Assembly (NCBI RefSeq): GCF_000208865.1
Contig: NC_018397.1
Location: 1,798,001-1,862,000, forward strand
Direction: 5' to 3'
Source of the DNA: Neospora caninum Liverpool
Taxonomy: Eukaryota; Apicomplexa; Conoidasida; Eucoccidiorida; Sarcocystidae
Length of the DNA: 64,000 bases
Shown here piece after piece: positions 11,324 through 24,200 of the stretch (the first letter of the stretch is position 1; each line of letters starts with the position of its first letter). A program made the translations under genes and the position numbers. The notes under the pieces are model-generated. The model was not told where the DNA came from and made no database searches. It saw only the letters and a program-made list of their open reading frames with translations.

Positions 11324-13747
11324 ATGGCGGAAACTGGCGGCGCGAGGGTCCGCGGTTGCCCAGTAACTTCTACAGATGCAACCAAGGGAAGGAACAGAAC
11401 GCACGCAGCCGTGAACGCAGAGCCGGTGGACACCGTCAGAGCTGAAAGCGTTTCGGCAAAGAAGCCTCCCAACTCTGTGCTGGCAAGCAATGACAACGGC
11501 GACTCTGGCTGCGACGCCTCGGGTGACACGTCTGTAGACTCGACCAATGGTGCGAAATCCCCTCCGTGCGGCGCGTCTGAGAGTAAAAACCAACTTCGGA
11601 AGCGACGGCGACAGGAGCGACACGAGCAAAGAAAGGAATTTTGGAAAGCGAAGAAGAAGGAGCTAAAAGCGCAAAAGAGGTCGCGGCGACTTCAGTCTGT
11701 GGAGGGCGGTGAGAAGTCTCCCAGCGAAAGCGGAGGCTTCCCGGCAGAGAGTTGCCTTCCAGAGAGGGCGGAGAGAGTCAGCGCAGAAAGCACAGAGAGC
11801 AAAAGCACTCTTTCTCTAGCTGCGCAAGCGGAAGCTGGCAGGAGTGCGGAACAGAGGAAGACACCCCGACGGGCTCCACGGCCCTCACTATGCAGACTTG
11901 CAGGAGTCAGCGCACCCGGCAGCGGCGACTGCCGTTGCAGAGAAACTGGTAATGGGTGTTTGAACGCGGATGACTCCGCCCCTGCTCCGACTCCGTCGCC
12001 CTGTGACAAAGAGCATTCTTCCTCGAAGGCGCAACCCGTCACGCTCATGTCGACGGCGGGCTCTGCGTGCTCTCGATGCTCGGCGTGTTTGCGCGGCTCC
12101 GTAGGAATTGTTGTCGACTGTGATTTCGAGCATCTTCAAACGGAGCGAGAAATCCTGAGTCTCTCCCAGCAACTCATGTACTCGTACGGCGCGTGCAGGC
12201 GGCACAACAAAGCAGCACAGCTCTCGTGTCGCACAGAGTCTGAAAGCGACTGCCCGAGAGAAGAATCGAAAAGCGCCGAAATGTGGAGAAGCGACCCCGG
12301 ACGCGACGCGTGTTCTTCTGGGAGCAATCCGTTGTCGGAGACAAGTGAGACAACGAATGGGGCTCCGGTCGCAGGAGAAAGCGAGGACCACGGGTCAGAT
12401 ACGCCGCAGAAGTCACGCGCTGCCGAAGGAGCACAAGGGTGCACAACACGGGAAGCGGCTGAGACATCCAGTGTCACGCGACCGGTAACTCCGCACGGAG
12501 CCCGGGACACAGCCGATTTGCAAGTGAACAGAGTTCCCAACTCGGACTCGGCGGCAGCCGGAAACGTGCGGACACACCAACGACCGGAAACGCCTTTTTC
12601 AGATTCTCGACGTGATGCTAGCGGGGAAGTCGATATCTGCCGAACTCGCGACGCGCCGGAAGGGAAGAAAGTTCTCCCCGTCTGTTTTTCGATCGCGGGT
12701 GTGGGCCCGCAGTTGGCCGCGCACCTCAATGCGTTTCAAGGTTTCCCGCGGTGGCGCTGCGAGGCGTACACCGAGCGCTTCAGTGAGCTCTACCTGAATC
12801 GGAACCCTGTGCAGCGCCAGGCCGCGGACGCGCAGGAAGAGGCAAATTCAGAACAGCTCGAAAGCGCGCCAGCGACCGCAGCAAGCATCGATTTTGTGGA
12901 CGGGGCCACGCAGACAGGAGCGGACCCGCAAGTGGTCTACCTGAGCGGGGACGCCGAGGAGATTCTCCAAGACATGCGACCCGGCTATCGCTATGTGATT
13001 GGCGGCGTGGTGGACCGCAACCGCCATAAAGGATTGACCGTTCGAAAGAGCAAGGAGGAGAAGGTGCACGCGGCTCGCCTCCCCATCCGGGAATATCTGG
13101 GCAGAGAACTGGACGGCTCGGCTATTCTGACTGTCAACCAGGTACGTGCTCGAGCGCGCGCCCACGGCGCTTGCCTCTCGGGCGTGCTTTTGGCATCGTA
13201 GCCTCTTGCCCTGTTTCGGTTTCCCCGGGAAACGCGCGGGGTGCTTGCCCGAGAGGTAGTTGCTCAGAAAGGTCTAGCGGTGCGGCGGCCTCCCAGGAAG
13301 ACAGGTCACCACAAACAGAAACACTGTACTGCTGATCTTTTTGGTGCATGGTGTTTCCCGCAAAGTACCATGCTGAAGGAGGCTAACCCTGGAGCCGCCA
13401 TCGCGTGTCGCTCTGTCGGACTGGCGAGCGCGGACCGAGAGGGTATCAGCCCCTTTGTGGGGACGCGGAACAAAGTCGAATTTCCGCAAATCACGTGGCG
13501 CTGGCTCTCCAGAGGCCAGGAGGCGGGAGCAACCTGGAAACGCTCGGTCAAAGAGCGCACGCTTTCTCGCCAGCTTGAGGCGCCTCAAAACCGAGTCTCT
13601 CCCCATTGGCCATGCCGGATTCCGCTTCGATTCTCTTCTCAGGTGGTAGAGATTCTTCTTGGTTACCTGTCCACGCGCGACTGGCATGCTGCTCTGGTCA
13701 AGGCCTTTCCCACTCGCAAGGGGAGAAGGGAGTCGGGAGTCCCGTAG
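11324..13747 (+). CDS. TRM10: tRNA (guanine-9-N1) methyltransferase, TRM10 family
   Basis: TRM10 enzymes are SPOUT-fold methyltransferases that use S-adenosylmethionine to methylate N1 of purine 9 in tRNA. Exons 11324-13141 and 13643-13747 join in phase 0 (CAG|GTACGT, TTCTCAG|GTG), giving 640 residues. A basic Lys/Arg helix lies at about 85-125. The domain opens near residue 259 with VVDCDFEHLQTEREI, resumes near 450-490 (FPRWRCEAYTERFSELY) and ends with the family block VYLSGDAEEIL, YVIGGVVDRNRHKGLT, ARLPIREYL and LTVNQVVEILLGYL. The last of these is created exactly by the splice. The final exon ends with WHAALVKAFPTRKG, as in other family members. The first ATG in frame at 11324 (ACGATGG) is taken as start. 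Roughly 150 residues of Ser/Glu/Thr-rich sequence interrupt the domain at about 300-445, and the N-terminal extension is long. This is a cytosolic or nuclear type; a mitochondrial role is not excluded. Confidence 0.93.
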
Positions 13748-15241
13748 ATGCACACGCAACTGCCTGTCACTGCGCGATGTTAACAGCTGCCACGTGTCCC
13801 AGTTTGTGTCCAAGGCCGCGCACGTGCTCTCGCAGCCTCTGGAACGCAAGGCACTGCATGGCGAATGCAGGGACTCCGAAAAGGGGTGTGACATGGCGCA
13901 AACGCACCGCGTTTTCCTCATGTGAAAGAAAACTTGAGAATTTCCCTGACACCATGTGGAAGCTTCCGTCTTGCATACGAGCTTTAGACCGAAAAACACG
14001 GGTCCAGCCAACATCGCTACGCTGTCCATACAGCCAGTATCTGTCTCTCATCGTCTGCGCGGCAGTTAGCTCAAGAAAAGCGATTGCTTGACTGCTCTGT
14101 CTTATTTGTATGGAGCGACGTGAACAGAATGCGTCTCAGGTGAGAGAAAAGGGATGCTTGGCCCCGAAGCTGTGGTGAAAACCCATCGATAGAGTGCGTC
14201 CGCTTTGTATACACACGTTTCCCTGCAACACGAAGGCAGCCAGCGAGCCAGCACGTGGCTGCCTCGTTTCTCTCCGTTTTCGGCCTGGACTTTCCCGAAG
14301 GCACTTGCTGCCACTAGATATCGCACACGCATGAGTCAAACACGGACGAGTACACCGTTATACACGAGAGCGAGTTCCGATCTTCGACGGGCCGAGTTCA
14401 ACAAAGGAAAGTGGTTCCGCACACGAACTGCGCGGCTGTCGCCCAACAGGGAGAAAAATGACATCGGCGCGCACCGCAGGACGTCCGAAAATCGCAGCTT
14501 CAGCAACGGGCCTTGAAAAATCCATTTTTTTTGCTCGGGGGCAATGCATAGAATTCCGGAACGTTTCCCCGAGACCGTGAAAGACGGGTGCTCTTGGCCG
14601 CAGAGTTTACGCGGTTCCTGGTGCCGAGAAAAAAACCGGATCAGTCCCGAAACCGAGAATCCCTCCGACGGGCCAGTCTCGGGACAGGAGCCGAAGCTGC
14701 AAACTGACAGAACTGGAACTCTCTGTTCAAGTGCCCCTCCGGCATCGTCATTCTTGCGGTCCTCACGGCTTCGGCAGCAGCCGCTTCAAACCCATAAGCC
14801 TACAAAGAGAGATTTGGATACCAAACACAAAGGTCCCACGCGAAACCGATAAACCAGGAGAGGGAAAAACGGACCCCGGCTGCGGAAACCCGACCGAAAA
14901 TTCCCCTGGTGCTGACCCGACGGCTTCCCGTCTCTCAGCTCCCCCCCCGTTCGGGTCGCCCTTCAGCCTTGGCTTCTCCCGGAGAACTGAGGAGCGACGG
15001 AGACGAGACATCGCAGCCTTGATTTTGACAACGCGAGACCCGTGCACAGGTGCGTGGCCTTTTGCGCTCGAAAGTGTTACCCCGACAGCTCATCGAATTG
15101 CAGCATGAGTTCGCACTCTCTCCAAGTATCTCGCTTTTCTGCCTCTTTGTGCCCCGGCTCTTTGTAGCGACGTGGCCTCTTGACCGAGAAGCAAAGCCAG
15201 GAGAGGGGACAGACAGCCAGCTCGTTCGCTGTCTCCCACAC
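13748..15241. other. Convergent 3' region between TRM10 and SEC31
   Basis: About 1.5 kb separating two genes that converge. The ORFs present are short, overlap on both strands and show no splice-linked continuation or recognisable domain. It most likely consists of the two 3' UTRs. I see nothing else in it. Confidence 0.5.
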
Positions 15242-18200
15242 TTACCAAGCTTTGTTGCCGCTGCCCCACTCAGTGGACGACAGCTCCGCATGCACTTTCT
15301 GGGCCTGGATGTGTTGCTGCTGTTCCACCAGTTCGCACAGCTGCACGACTCGCTGACTAGCAGCGCTGCTCAGCTCTCCTGATCGCATCTACAGAACAGC
15401 AGCCGGGTGCGGAGAAGACAAATGCTCTCACCCACCGTCACTGACACGTGCTTCACATTCGAGAGCAAATGCAAACGCATGCACCGGCCGAAGTATATTT
15501 ACTGCTAAAGGAAAACTTCTCTGTGATGCGTTGAGAGGTTTCGAGCTGCGATGGGTGCAACATGTGTCTTTGGAGATGCTAGAACGCGCCTGGAGACCTG
15601 GGACAGAAAAGATGATTGCCTCTCGAATTCTGTACAGCCCTCACAGGGATTCGTAAACCGTTTCCTAACCTTGCTGAAGAGTTCCTCCATTTTCTGGTTC
15701 AAATCATGTGCGGCTGCGCCTGTCTGAAGTTGGAGCAACTGAGAAATGACTCGTTGCACGTAGGCCTGAAGACGCACATCAAGGAAGAACACATCGAGAG
15801 CTGTCCACATTCAAAGGTACCACGCAAAACGTGCCCCCGTGGACTCCCCGAAAAACTCAGCGAAAAGCCGTGAGATACACCCCAAGGCACGTGAAGAGAG
15901 AGGCGAAGAGGCACGAGGTCACCAAACAGCTTTGTCGAAGGCGAGGTGCTTTGCGCCTTCGAATGTCGCACAGCGCCCTGCGCTTTCTTCGCACCGGAAC
16001 ACGCCCCCCCCCCCCCCCCCCCAGCCACAAGGTGCGTCTCTCGAGGTAGTGGATAGCCGCATTCCCCTCCTCTCCTCCCTCTGGAGACCCTCGGGCTTCT
16101 TACCTGCTTCTCGGGGGGCATTGGAGGCGAAGGCGCGCCTGACCCGTCGGGCTTCTCCGTCGCTTTATGGATATTAACATTCGCCGCGTACGTGCTTTTT
16201 GTAGCTCTCGAGTTCTGCGAGATGAGCGAAAAACAAGCAAATGCCAGCGTCTCAGACAGCAGCAGAGCTTGGAGGAAGCGTCTCCAGTCAGTCCCCTCTA
16301 GTGCACACACGTATACGCATCACCAACCGAAAAAAGATCTTTACGTCGACTGCCTGAGTGGAGTTCCCCCCTTCGACTCACGCGAACCTGGAGCGAACCA
16401 ACCGTCAACATGGCCGCTCGCCCCATTCTTCTCCCACTCTGTTCTTTTCTTCGTGATTAAACTCAGATGCTGCTCTCAGGTCTTTTTGGCCGCTGAAAGC
16501 AGATACGACTTTCGCGTATCCCTCTGCACTCCCTGCGGTAAGTGCTAGGCTCTCTGCCACTCCCTCGCGTCTTTCCTCTCACCCCACCCCACTACGTCGC
16601 AGTCTCGCCTGCGTTCTCGGGTGGCCTCTGTTTCCGCTTTCTCAGTGCTTCTGTAGACACCCGACTCGGTTTCCCGCCCGTTTCCCCCTGCCCATCTACA
16701 AAAAGGGTTCCCCGCCCGCGTCTGCCTCGTCTTCCCATCCGGGTTGGATTTCTCTCCAAAATCTCACAAGCTGAGCAGAGGTCGGAATGGGCCACGGCAC
16801 CGGCATCCCGGGTTTGATAGGTTGCGCGCCGACAGTCGGCGCTGAGTAGGCAGGGACGGGCTTTTCCTCCGCTTGCTGCTGCTGCAAAGTCGGCACTCCA
16901 GACGCGCCCATGGGAGGCAGCTGCGCAGCCAACGTGCCCATGCTTCCCGGGGGATTTCCAGGTCCGTCGAAGGCCCCCGGTGTCCCTGCTTGAGGCAATC
17001 TGCCTTGCTGCGGGCCCGACGGCGGGAACGCCCCGAGGCTCGTTGGGGGGAGCGCCATCTGCGAGGGGGGCTGAGACGGAGAGGAAGCCGGATGCAAGTG
17101 CGAGAGGCCCCCGACCGGAGACACTCCATGGGGCGGAGGTACGGGCCCCGTGGGTGTCGGGCGCGGAGACACGTTCGGGGCGTGCGCGGGCGGGTAGGGC
17201 CCCTGGGGAGGCCCGCCCGCAGCAGGCGGCATCGGCCGTCCAGTGGGATGAGACGTGGACGGCGCTCCCGGATAAAACGGCGAGGAAGAAGGAGGCTTCG
17301 AAGAGAGGGAGGGATGGAGACCAGGCTGACCCGTCGCACCAAACGCCGACGACGGCGGAGGCATCGGGCCACCTTCTGCCACGGGCGACACCCCGCCGTA
17401 GCCTAAGAAAAGCAAGCATTGGCACATACACCTGTACATACACGAAACTGCACCAAAGAGACACCCCACAACCCGCGGTTCCTACCCGCGTGGGAGGGCC
17501 ACACAAATATACATACACGACCCGTCACAGCTGTCTTCCGGAAGTCACATTTCCCCCTCCGTATACCGTTCATCTGACGGAAGGGAGCCCCTGGCGGCGA
17601 CGGGACCATTTCCCCCGGGTTTGTCACACGGCGCTGAGGGTCTGCGGGCGGCTGGACTCCTCCGGGGTGGGTGGGGGGCGGCGCCTGGGGTCCGGGTCCT
17701 GTTCACGAGAGGCAAACACGCGCTGGCAACGGAGTTGTTTCCCGACATCTTTCGGCCCGTCTTGAGAGAGAAACTCCTTGCGTTTTCGCTTTACGAGAAA
17801 GCCGTGCACCATGAAGAACAGCTGTCGGCCGCAGCAGCGAATGAGTGACACAGTGACACCAGAGACCTTCAGGTAGACTCAACGCTCAGGGTCGCAGGGG
17901 AAGGCAAAACTCGCATACCTTTCGCCGGGAAGGCAGAAAAGCGATTGTCAACAGCCGATCCCACAGAGCCCACGGAACCTCTCTGTCCCTGTGCGCAACC
18001 AAGAACACGAATCAGACGCCAGCTCTGTCTTTCCATCTCGCCACCTCTCTTCTTGCGCGTTTCCACTGTGTCCCGTGCTGGCTGATACGGCACGTGGAAG
18101 ACTGACGCGGTGACCTCTCGCGTGAGATACCTCCACGTTTTTGGCCCGAAAAAGAACGCATGCACAGAGGGAAGCGACGCCCGACACCGCGAATGCGACC

Positions 18201-21200
18201 AGCTGTCACATTCTTTGGCATTGGTGAAACCTCGGGGCCGCACGCAACGGACGCGAGCACGCGCGGTTTCGAAGCATGGCTGAAGCCACTGCACGCGAAG
18301 GCTTCTTCCCGTAGAAACTGCTTCCGCCGGAGGAAACCGGCTCTGCGTGAGGGCTGCACAGCACGTGAGGCGCATCCCCCTCTTGACACCGAGATGGACG
18401 GACAGAAGCCAGAATCGAGTGCACCAGTCCCTTGCGTCAACTGAAGATCCGGTCGAGGGGGCGCCCCAGCCAACCGCAACCGCGGGGTCTGCCCCGCCCT
18501 CGCTCCCTGGAGCCTGCCCAAGCTGAAACTCGCCGACGATCTCCCCCGCCTGGTGACTTCTGGTGGCCTCTGATTCATGGGAACACCGTTCCGTGGGTAC
18601 TCAGTCCCGCCCCCGGAAGAAGGCAACTCACTCCTATCATCGGCGGTTGGGCCTGGCGCTGAGCGAGGGGACCGGGATCGGCTGCGCCTCCTCGCAGGGC
18701 TGCACCGAAGGCCACAGGCCCAGTCTGTGCCGGCTGCTTGACGCCTGCCAAGGCCCCTGGGGCGAGTTTGCCTTCGAAGGGAGACGGGGGCGGAAAGAAC
18801 CCCAGCCGCTGCATCTGTTCAGCCTGCGAGTGGAAGAGGCGGAATGCGAGGGTCCCCGCTGCGGCGCGGACGTCTTCGGAAGGCGCCGAGCCTGGAGGCT
18901 GCCTCTGTTGCTCGCCTACGGCTCCACGGGCGCCCTGAGCCGAGCCCACTCCGCAAGTGGAGACGAGGAGACGCATCGCGGGCGCGAACAGCGCCGGGTC
19001 GGAAGACAGGTACGAGGCGTACGTCACAGCAACCTCCTCGAATTCGACGCACGGCTCCTCGAAGCGGAGCGCGGCCCGCAAAATGAGCATGCGTTTCATC
19101 GCGTCGAGCAGGTGGTGCCCCTGCCAGGCGCTGCGGCTCCGCGTGGCCTTGCCCGAGGCGGAGGCGAACGCCGAGGTCGCCCCTCCTTTTTCGCTCAGGC
19201 GGCGCTGGAGATCTTGTCTCCAGATTCGGCAGGCGCCCGCGAAGTCCCCCGCACAGAAGTAGCAGAAGAGCGCACCAAAGATATCTGAGCCCTCGGAACT
19301 CAGCCGATCGCCGAGCTGGCGACAGAGGCTCGCCAGCTGTGGCCCGTCAGTCGCGTAGCAGCACAGCAACGCGAGGGCGTCGCGCCACGGTTCCGCGAGG
19401 TGCGAGATCGGGACAGCAGCAATGAGAGCCGGGAAGTCCTCCAAGATCACATAGCCCACGAGTTTCATGAATGGGTCGGCCATGTTCTCGATGTAGCTCC
19501 GAGACGCAGCATTCCACAGCTGCGCACCATCGGCGCCGGCGACGGCTGCCACGCTCCCTCTGCTCCCTTGGAAGGCGCTGGTGCACCCTGCGCCGGCCGC
19601 AGCAGCCGCCAGGAGAAGCGCATCCGCTTCGTTCCCGTAGCTTTGAAGCAGTTCGACAGCCCCCTCCAGGCAGCCAGACAAGAGACACGCGCGAACCAGA
19701 GAGCCCACCTCTGAGTCTGCGAAAACAACAGAACGCACACACGTCGCGATGGAGCGGCGGAAGAGGAGCAACACCCCGCGAAAAGAGGTCGGGAGAGTCC
19801 CCACGCTGTCGCCGAACACCCGCTGGAGACGGCGGCGGGTGTAGGGTCAGTAGGAAAAAGAGACGCTCGCGAGATCAAGACGAGTGAGCGACGACAATCG
19901 CCTGTCGAACCCTATGTAGAAGGGAGGCGCGAACCCCACTCGCCAGGGGCAGACAAAAAAGATCGAGAACGCGCAAAACTGCAAGACTGCACCAGAAGCC
20001 AGTGCCCGCGGCACGAAAGAGACGTAGGGGAGGACGTTTCCCGTTCCGTCGACCGCTTTGGGCGTATTTGTCGGCGAAAACAATTTCTCGAGCCTTGATA
20101 GCGCTGTGCCGTGGCGAGAAAACGCGCGCGAACGCCAGCTGCCGCTCCGTTTTGGCCGCGTCGACTCACCCCAGTCCATCGGGCCAGCCTGGGACGAGCC
20201 CAGACGTGCGGCGCGCGAAGGTGCGGCCTTCTCGGGCTCGGTCTCAGCGCCCTGGGTCTCCGCTGTCTCGCCACCTCGGTGCGCCGATGGCAGCTGCTGT
20301 TCGGCTTTCTCTGCTTCCACTTGGCTGTCGCCCTCAGCTTGGCACGGTCGCTTCTCTTCGGTCCCCGAGGAGAGTTGCGAGAAGAACTCTGAAGAAACAT
20401 GGACCAGCAGCCGCGTTCGCGCCTCTCGACTTGCTCAGGTAGAAACCTAGGAATCCCATTATAGGCGTAGCATGGCGTCTAACTTCAGTTCGCTTATTTG
20501 TATTGCATGCCTGGTGACTTATGATTCTTGATCGGAGCACAGTTCCCTGCGCTCTCGGTGTCAAGTGGAGACACGAACGCCGCCGCCTCCCACCTTGCCC
20601 GGGGAACCGCCCGGTCCACGCGCCAGCACAGTTTGCGGAGCAGAGGCGCTGCAGAGCGGACCCTTCTGGTGCGACGCCGCGTGGAAACGAGACAGCGACA
20701 ACGCGAGAAACACACTGCGAGAGAGACCCGCCCGCAGGGGCCGAGCCGTTCTAAACGGTGCCATGAAAACTCGAGCGCGAGAGCCTGGGCCGAGGCAACG
20801 CATATCTGCACTCGAGCTCGAGGGAAAGGCTTCGTGTGCCTCTTGCCTCTCGGTGTCTCTGTCGCACAAACCGTCTCACGAATGAGCACTCTTCGAAGGC
20901 GCGACAGTTTCTCGCCGCCCGAGCGAAATATCTTGCTCCGACCGCTGGAAAACTGTCGGCGAGGACTTACTTTCTGGATCGACTTCCTCCTGCTGAAAGG
21001 CCCGCGGCTCGACTCCATTGACGTGTTGACCGCCGTAGAAGCCATTCCGGTTCGCGTTCACCGCGTTCGCGCCATCCGGTGGATGCCCCACAGGCAGTCC
21101 CCCCGCGGCCATCGGACTGCTCCCGTAAACTGGGGCGCCGCCAGCAGGCTGCGGCCGATACCCCGCATCCGGCCTTACGTACGCGTCTGCCGGGGCGACT

Positions 21201-24200
21201 CCCGAGGGATACCCGTAAGCGGGAGCAGAGGGAGACACCGCTCCCGGCTGGGCGTAGGGCGCGCTGTGCATCTGCTGCTGGCATTCGGCTTCTTTCTTCT
21301 TCAGAGCCAAGGGAAGCGGGCGCCCGAGAAAGGCTTCGACGCGCTGAATCACCTCGCTCCGCGGCATCGTGAAAGCCTCCACGAGGGCAGACGACCGGGG
21401 CTGAAAGGGAGAGCAGAATTCCCGCAGAAAGAGAGCGAAACGGGGGTAGCACAGAAGAGGAGAGAGGCGCAAAGCATGAGTGAAAGAGGGGCAAAAGACG
21501 CACAGACTGCGAGAGAAAAGCGCAGAAGCGTGGAGAAAAAGGGCTTACGGGTGCAGAGACAGCGAGGGAGGCGGGAGTCGGAGCAACGAGAGAAGTCGAG
21601 AGAAATGAATGGAAACAGAAGGCATGCAGAGTCACCGTCTTTCCTTCATTCAAAGTCTCTCCTTTCCCTGCAGGCCTTTCCACGCGCCTTTCTGTGCGAT
21701 TCCTACACTTTGCTGCGCAAAAACCTTCGCGTGCTCGCGGCCTGTCTGTACCTGCTGGAAGAGCCGTGCCAGGAGATTCCACACTTTCTCTGTCATCTCT
21801 GTCTCTGCGTCGGCCTTGTCGCCACGAAGTCTCCGCAGTTCCTCCTCACATGCTTGCTGCCAGTCCCCGCGCTGGAGATGGCCGTCGAGGCTGAGAGCCT
21901 CTTGGCGGAGGTCTTTCTCTTCTTCTCTCCATTCTTCATGCTTTCCCACCATTTCGCGTTCGTCTTCGCCCAGCGACGACGCGTCCACCTCAGAGGACCC
22001 CGTTGTTGTCGCCAGAGCTGGCGGAGGCGAAGCCAAGGTCGAGCAAACCACAGAGGTGCTGTCAGGTCCGAAGAAAGCAATGTCCTCTCCGAAGCCCAGG
22101 TGGACTCCCCGAGGCCGCTGACCAGAGAGCACAGGGAGAGGGACGAGCACGCGACTGAATGCGGGAGTCCGGGACACATTCCACAGCTTGGATACGGGTT
22201 TCGAGAGAAAGTAGGCACCATCACCAATTCCACGCCTTGCAGCAACCTGCATCCTACCCCGCCTGTGCTCCAGAGGTACAGGCCTCGGTGGCAAGAAACA
22301 CACGGGACTAAGGGAAAGATGACGACAGACGGCGAGCAGGGGCAGAGGTTCCAAACGCACTCACGCACGCAACACATGCAAGGAGGTTAGCCTCACCTCC
22401 CGTCGTACCGTTGACCCCCCCCCCCCTCCCCACCTGAACTGCGCGGACGGCGAAAGCGGCCGTCTCGTAGGTCTCACGGATTCCGCTAAAAGAGTGTAAA
22501 CGAGCCAACGGAACACGAACTGCTGTCTTCGTGTCCTTGTTTGCCAAGGCGCTTTTTGTTCGCGCCTACCCTGAACCAGGACGGGATGTATTTGTCGTGC
22601 GCAGGCCCCATCATCCATCCCCCCTCGCCCCCGGCTCCGAGTCCCGGCTGTTGCTGGCCTCCAGCTGCCACGCTGGAATCAGCGGCGAGGCATCCGCTGC
22701 CCAGGCCCTTGATGCAGACGCGGATCGGGGCTGCAGCGGCGAAGACGCCGGGGGTCGAAGACGGAGCCCACTGGAGCTGTACATACGGCTCCTGAGTCTG
22801 CTGCTGCATGTACACGCCGAAGCCGCTGCTGGGGTGGTTCGCTCCTTGGCTCTGGGTGTGGAAGGCGTCTTCTTCTAGCCACCAACACACAATTCGGTTG
22901 TCCCGGCCACTGGTCAGCTGAAAGAGCAGCGACACACGCGAAGAGAAGAGACCAGACGGGCCGAGAATCACGAACTGCGAGGCAGACGGCGAATCCGCGG
23001 GAACAAGGAGAGAGCGTAAAGAGAAGCGCGGCAGACATCGACATAACAACACGGAACGCGTCCTGGGCCCTCACGGGCTCGCATGTGTGCTGCGGAAAAA
23101 CGACAGTCGGGTGGTAACACGCGGAAGAGAGACGGAGGACCACGCGTTTTTTGACCCGCACAAAACAGGAGAAAAAAATCAGGAGGAACGCCCTGAACGA
23201 ACAGCAAGATGCACCTGCTGGAAGTCTACGACCGTTCTTGCCCAGAAAGTCAAAAGTCGGATTCGTGGATAGCAGCGACGGCAAAAGGGAGCATCCGGAG
23301 TCCCCGCGCCTGGGTGTCTCGTCTCTCTCACCAGCATGCGGCTATCCATGGGGTTCAGAGCGGCGTTGACAATGCCGCGCGTGTGTCCATACACGCCGTC
23401 AGAGGCTGTCTCGCGCAGAGGGTACGACGAGTTCCGCAAATCCCACAGTTGCAGGACGGGATGTCTGTCGTCGTCGTAGGCGAGCAGAAGTTGAGTTGCT
23501 TGGTTCGGCAGCCAGACGACCGAGCTTGGCCGGCTTTGGCGATGCGTGGGATCGCAGAAGCTGAAACAGAGCGTCCAGGACAGAACGTAGAGCGCTCATA
23601 AACGGAAAAGGAGCGGGGCAGCGAAACGTAGGACAAGACGGGAAACAGAGAACACGACCTTCTGGGAAAGTCGCAGAAAAGGGGGCAATGGCAGGGCTCC
23701 AGCTAGCAAGAGGAGGAAGCGATATGGACAACAGCCGAGAAACTGCAAGCCACGAAGGGAATTTTCTCTAGTTCCTCCCCTTCTTTTTCTTGCCCGAAGA
23801 ATGGAGCGTACGTTCCGCACCAGTTCGAGATATCGATGTTACCTTCTGACTATTCCCGCATTTTCACTTCAAAGGACGCAGCCGCACGCTCTAGAAAACA
23901 AATCCTCTGAATACCCACATCTGAATCTCCACCGCTATCAAGACAGAAACACATCTGGGACTTTCGAGCGGCCGCATAGGCACGGAGGAGAGCACAGAAA
24001 GTAGAGACAGAAAAAGAACGCACCCAGCTTTTGTTCAGTTTCGATGAAAGGTGAGTTTGTTGACTTGCCTGACTGCGGTTTTCCGTTGCTTCAAATCCCA
24101 CACAGAGGTTGAACCGGAACTGAACGCGGTGGCGAGAACGTGAGGCACGACGCGGTTCCAGGCAAGCGAGGTGCACTCGTCGCCGGCGCCTCCACTGCTG

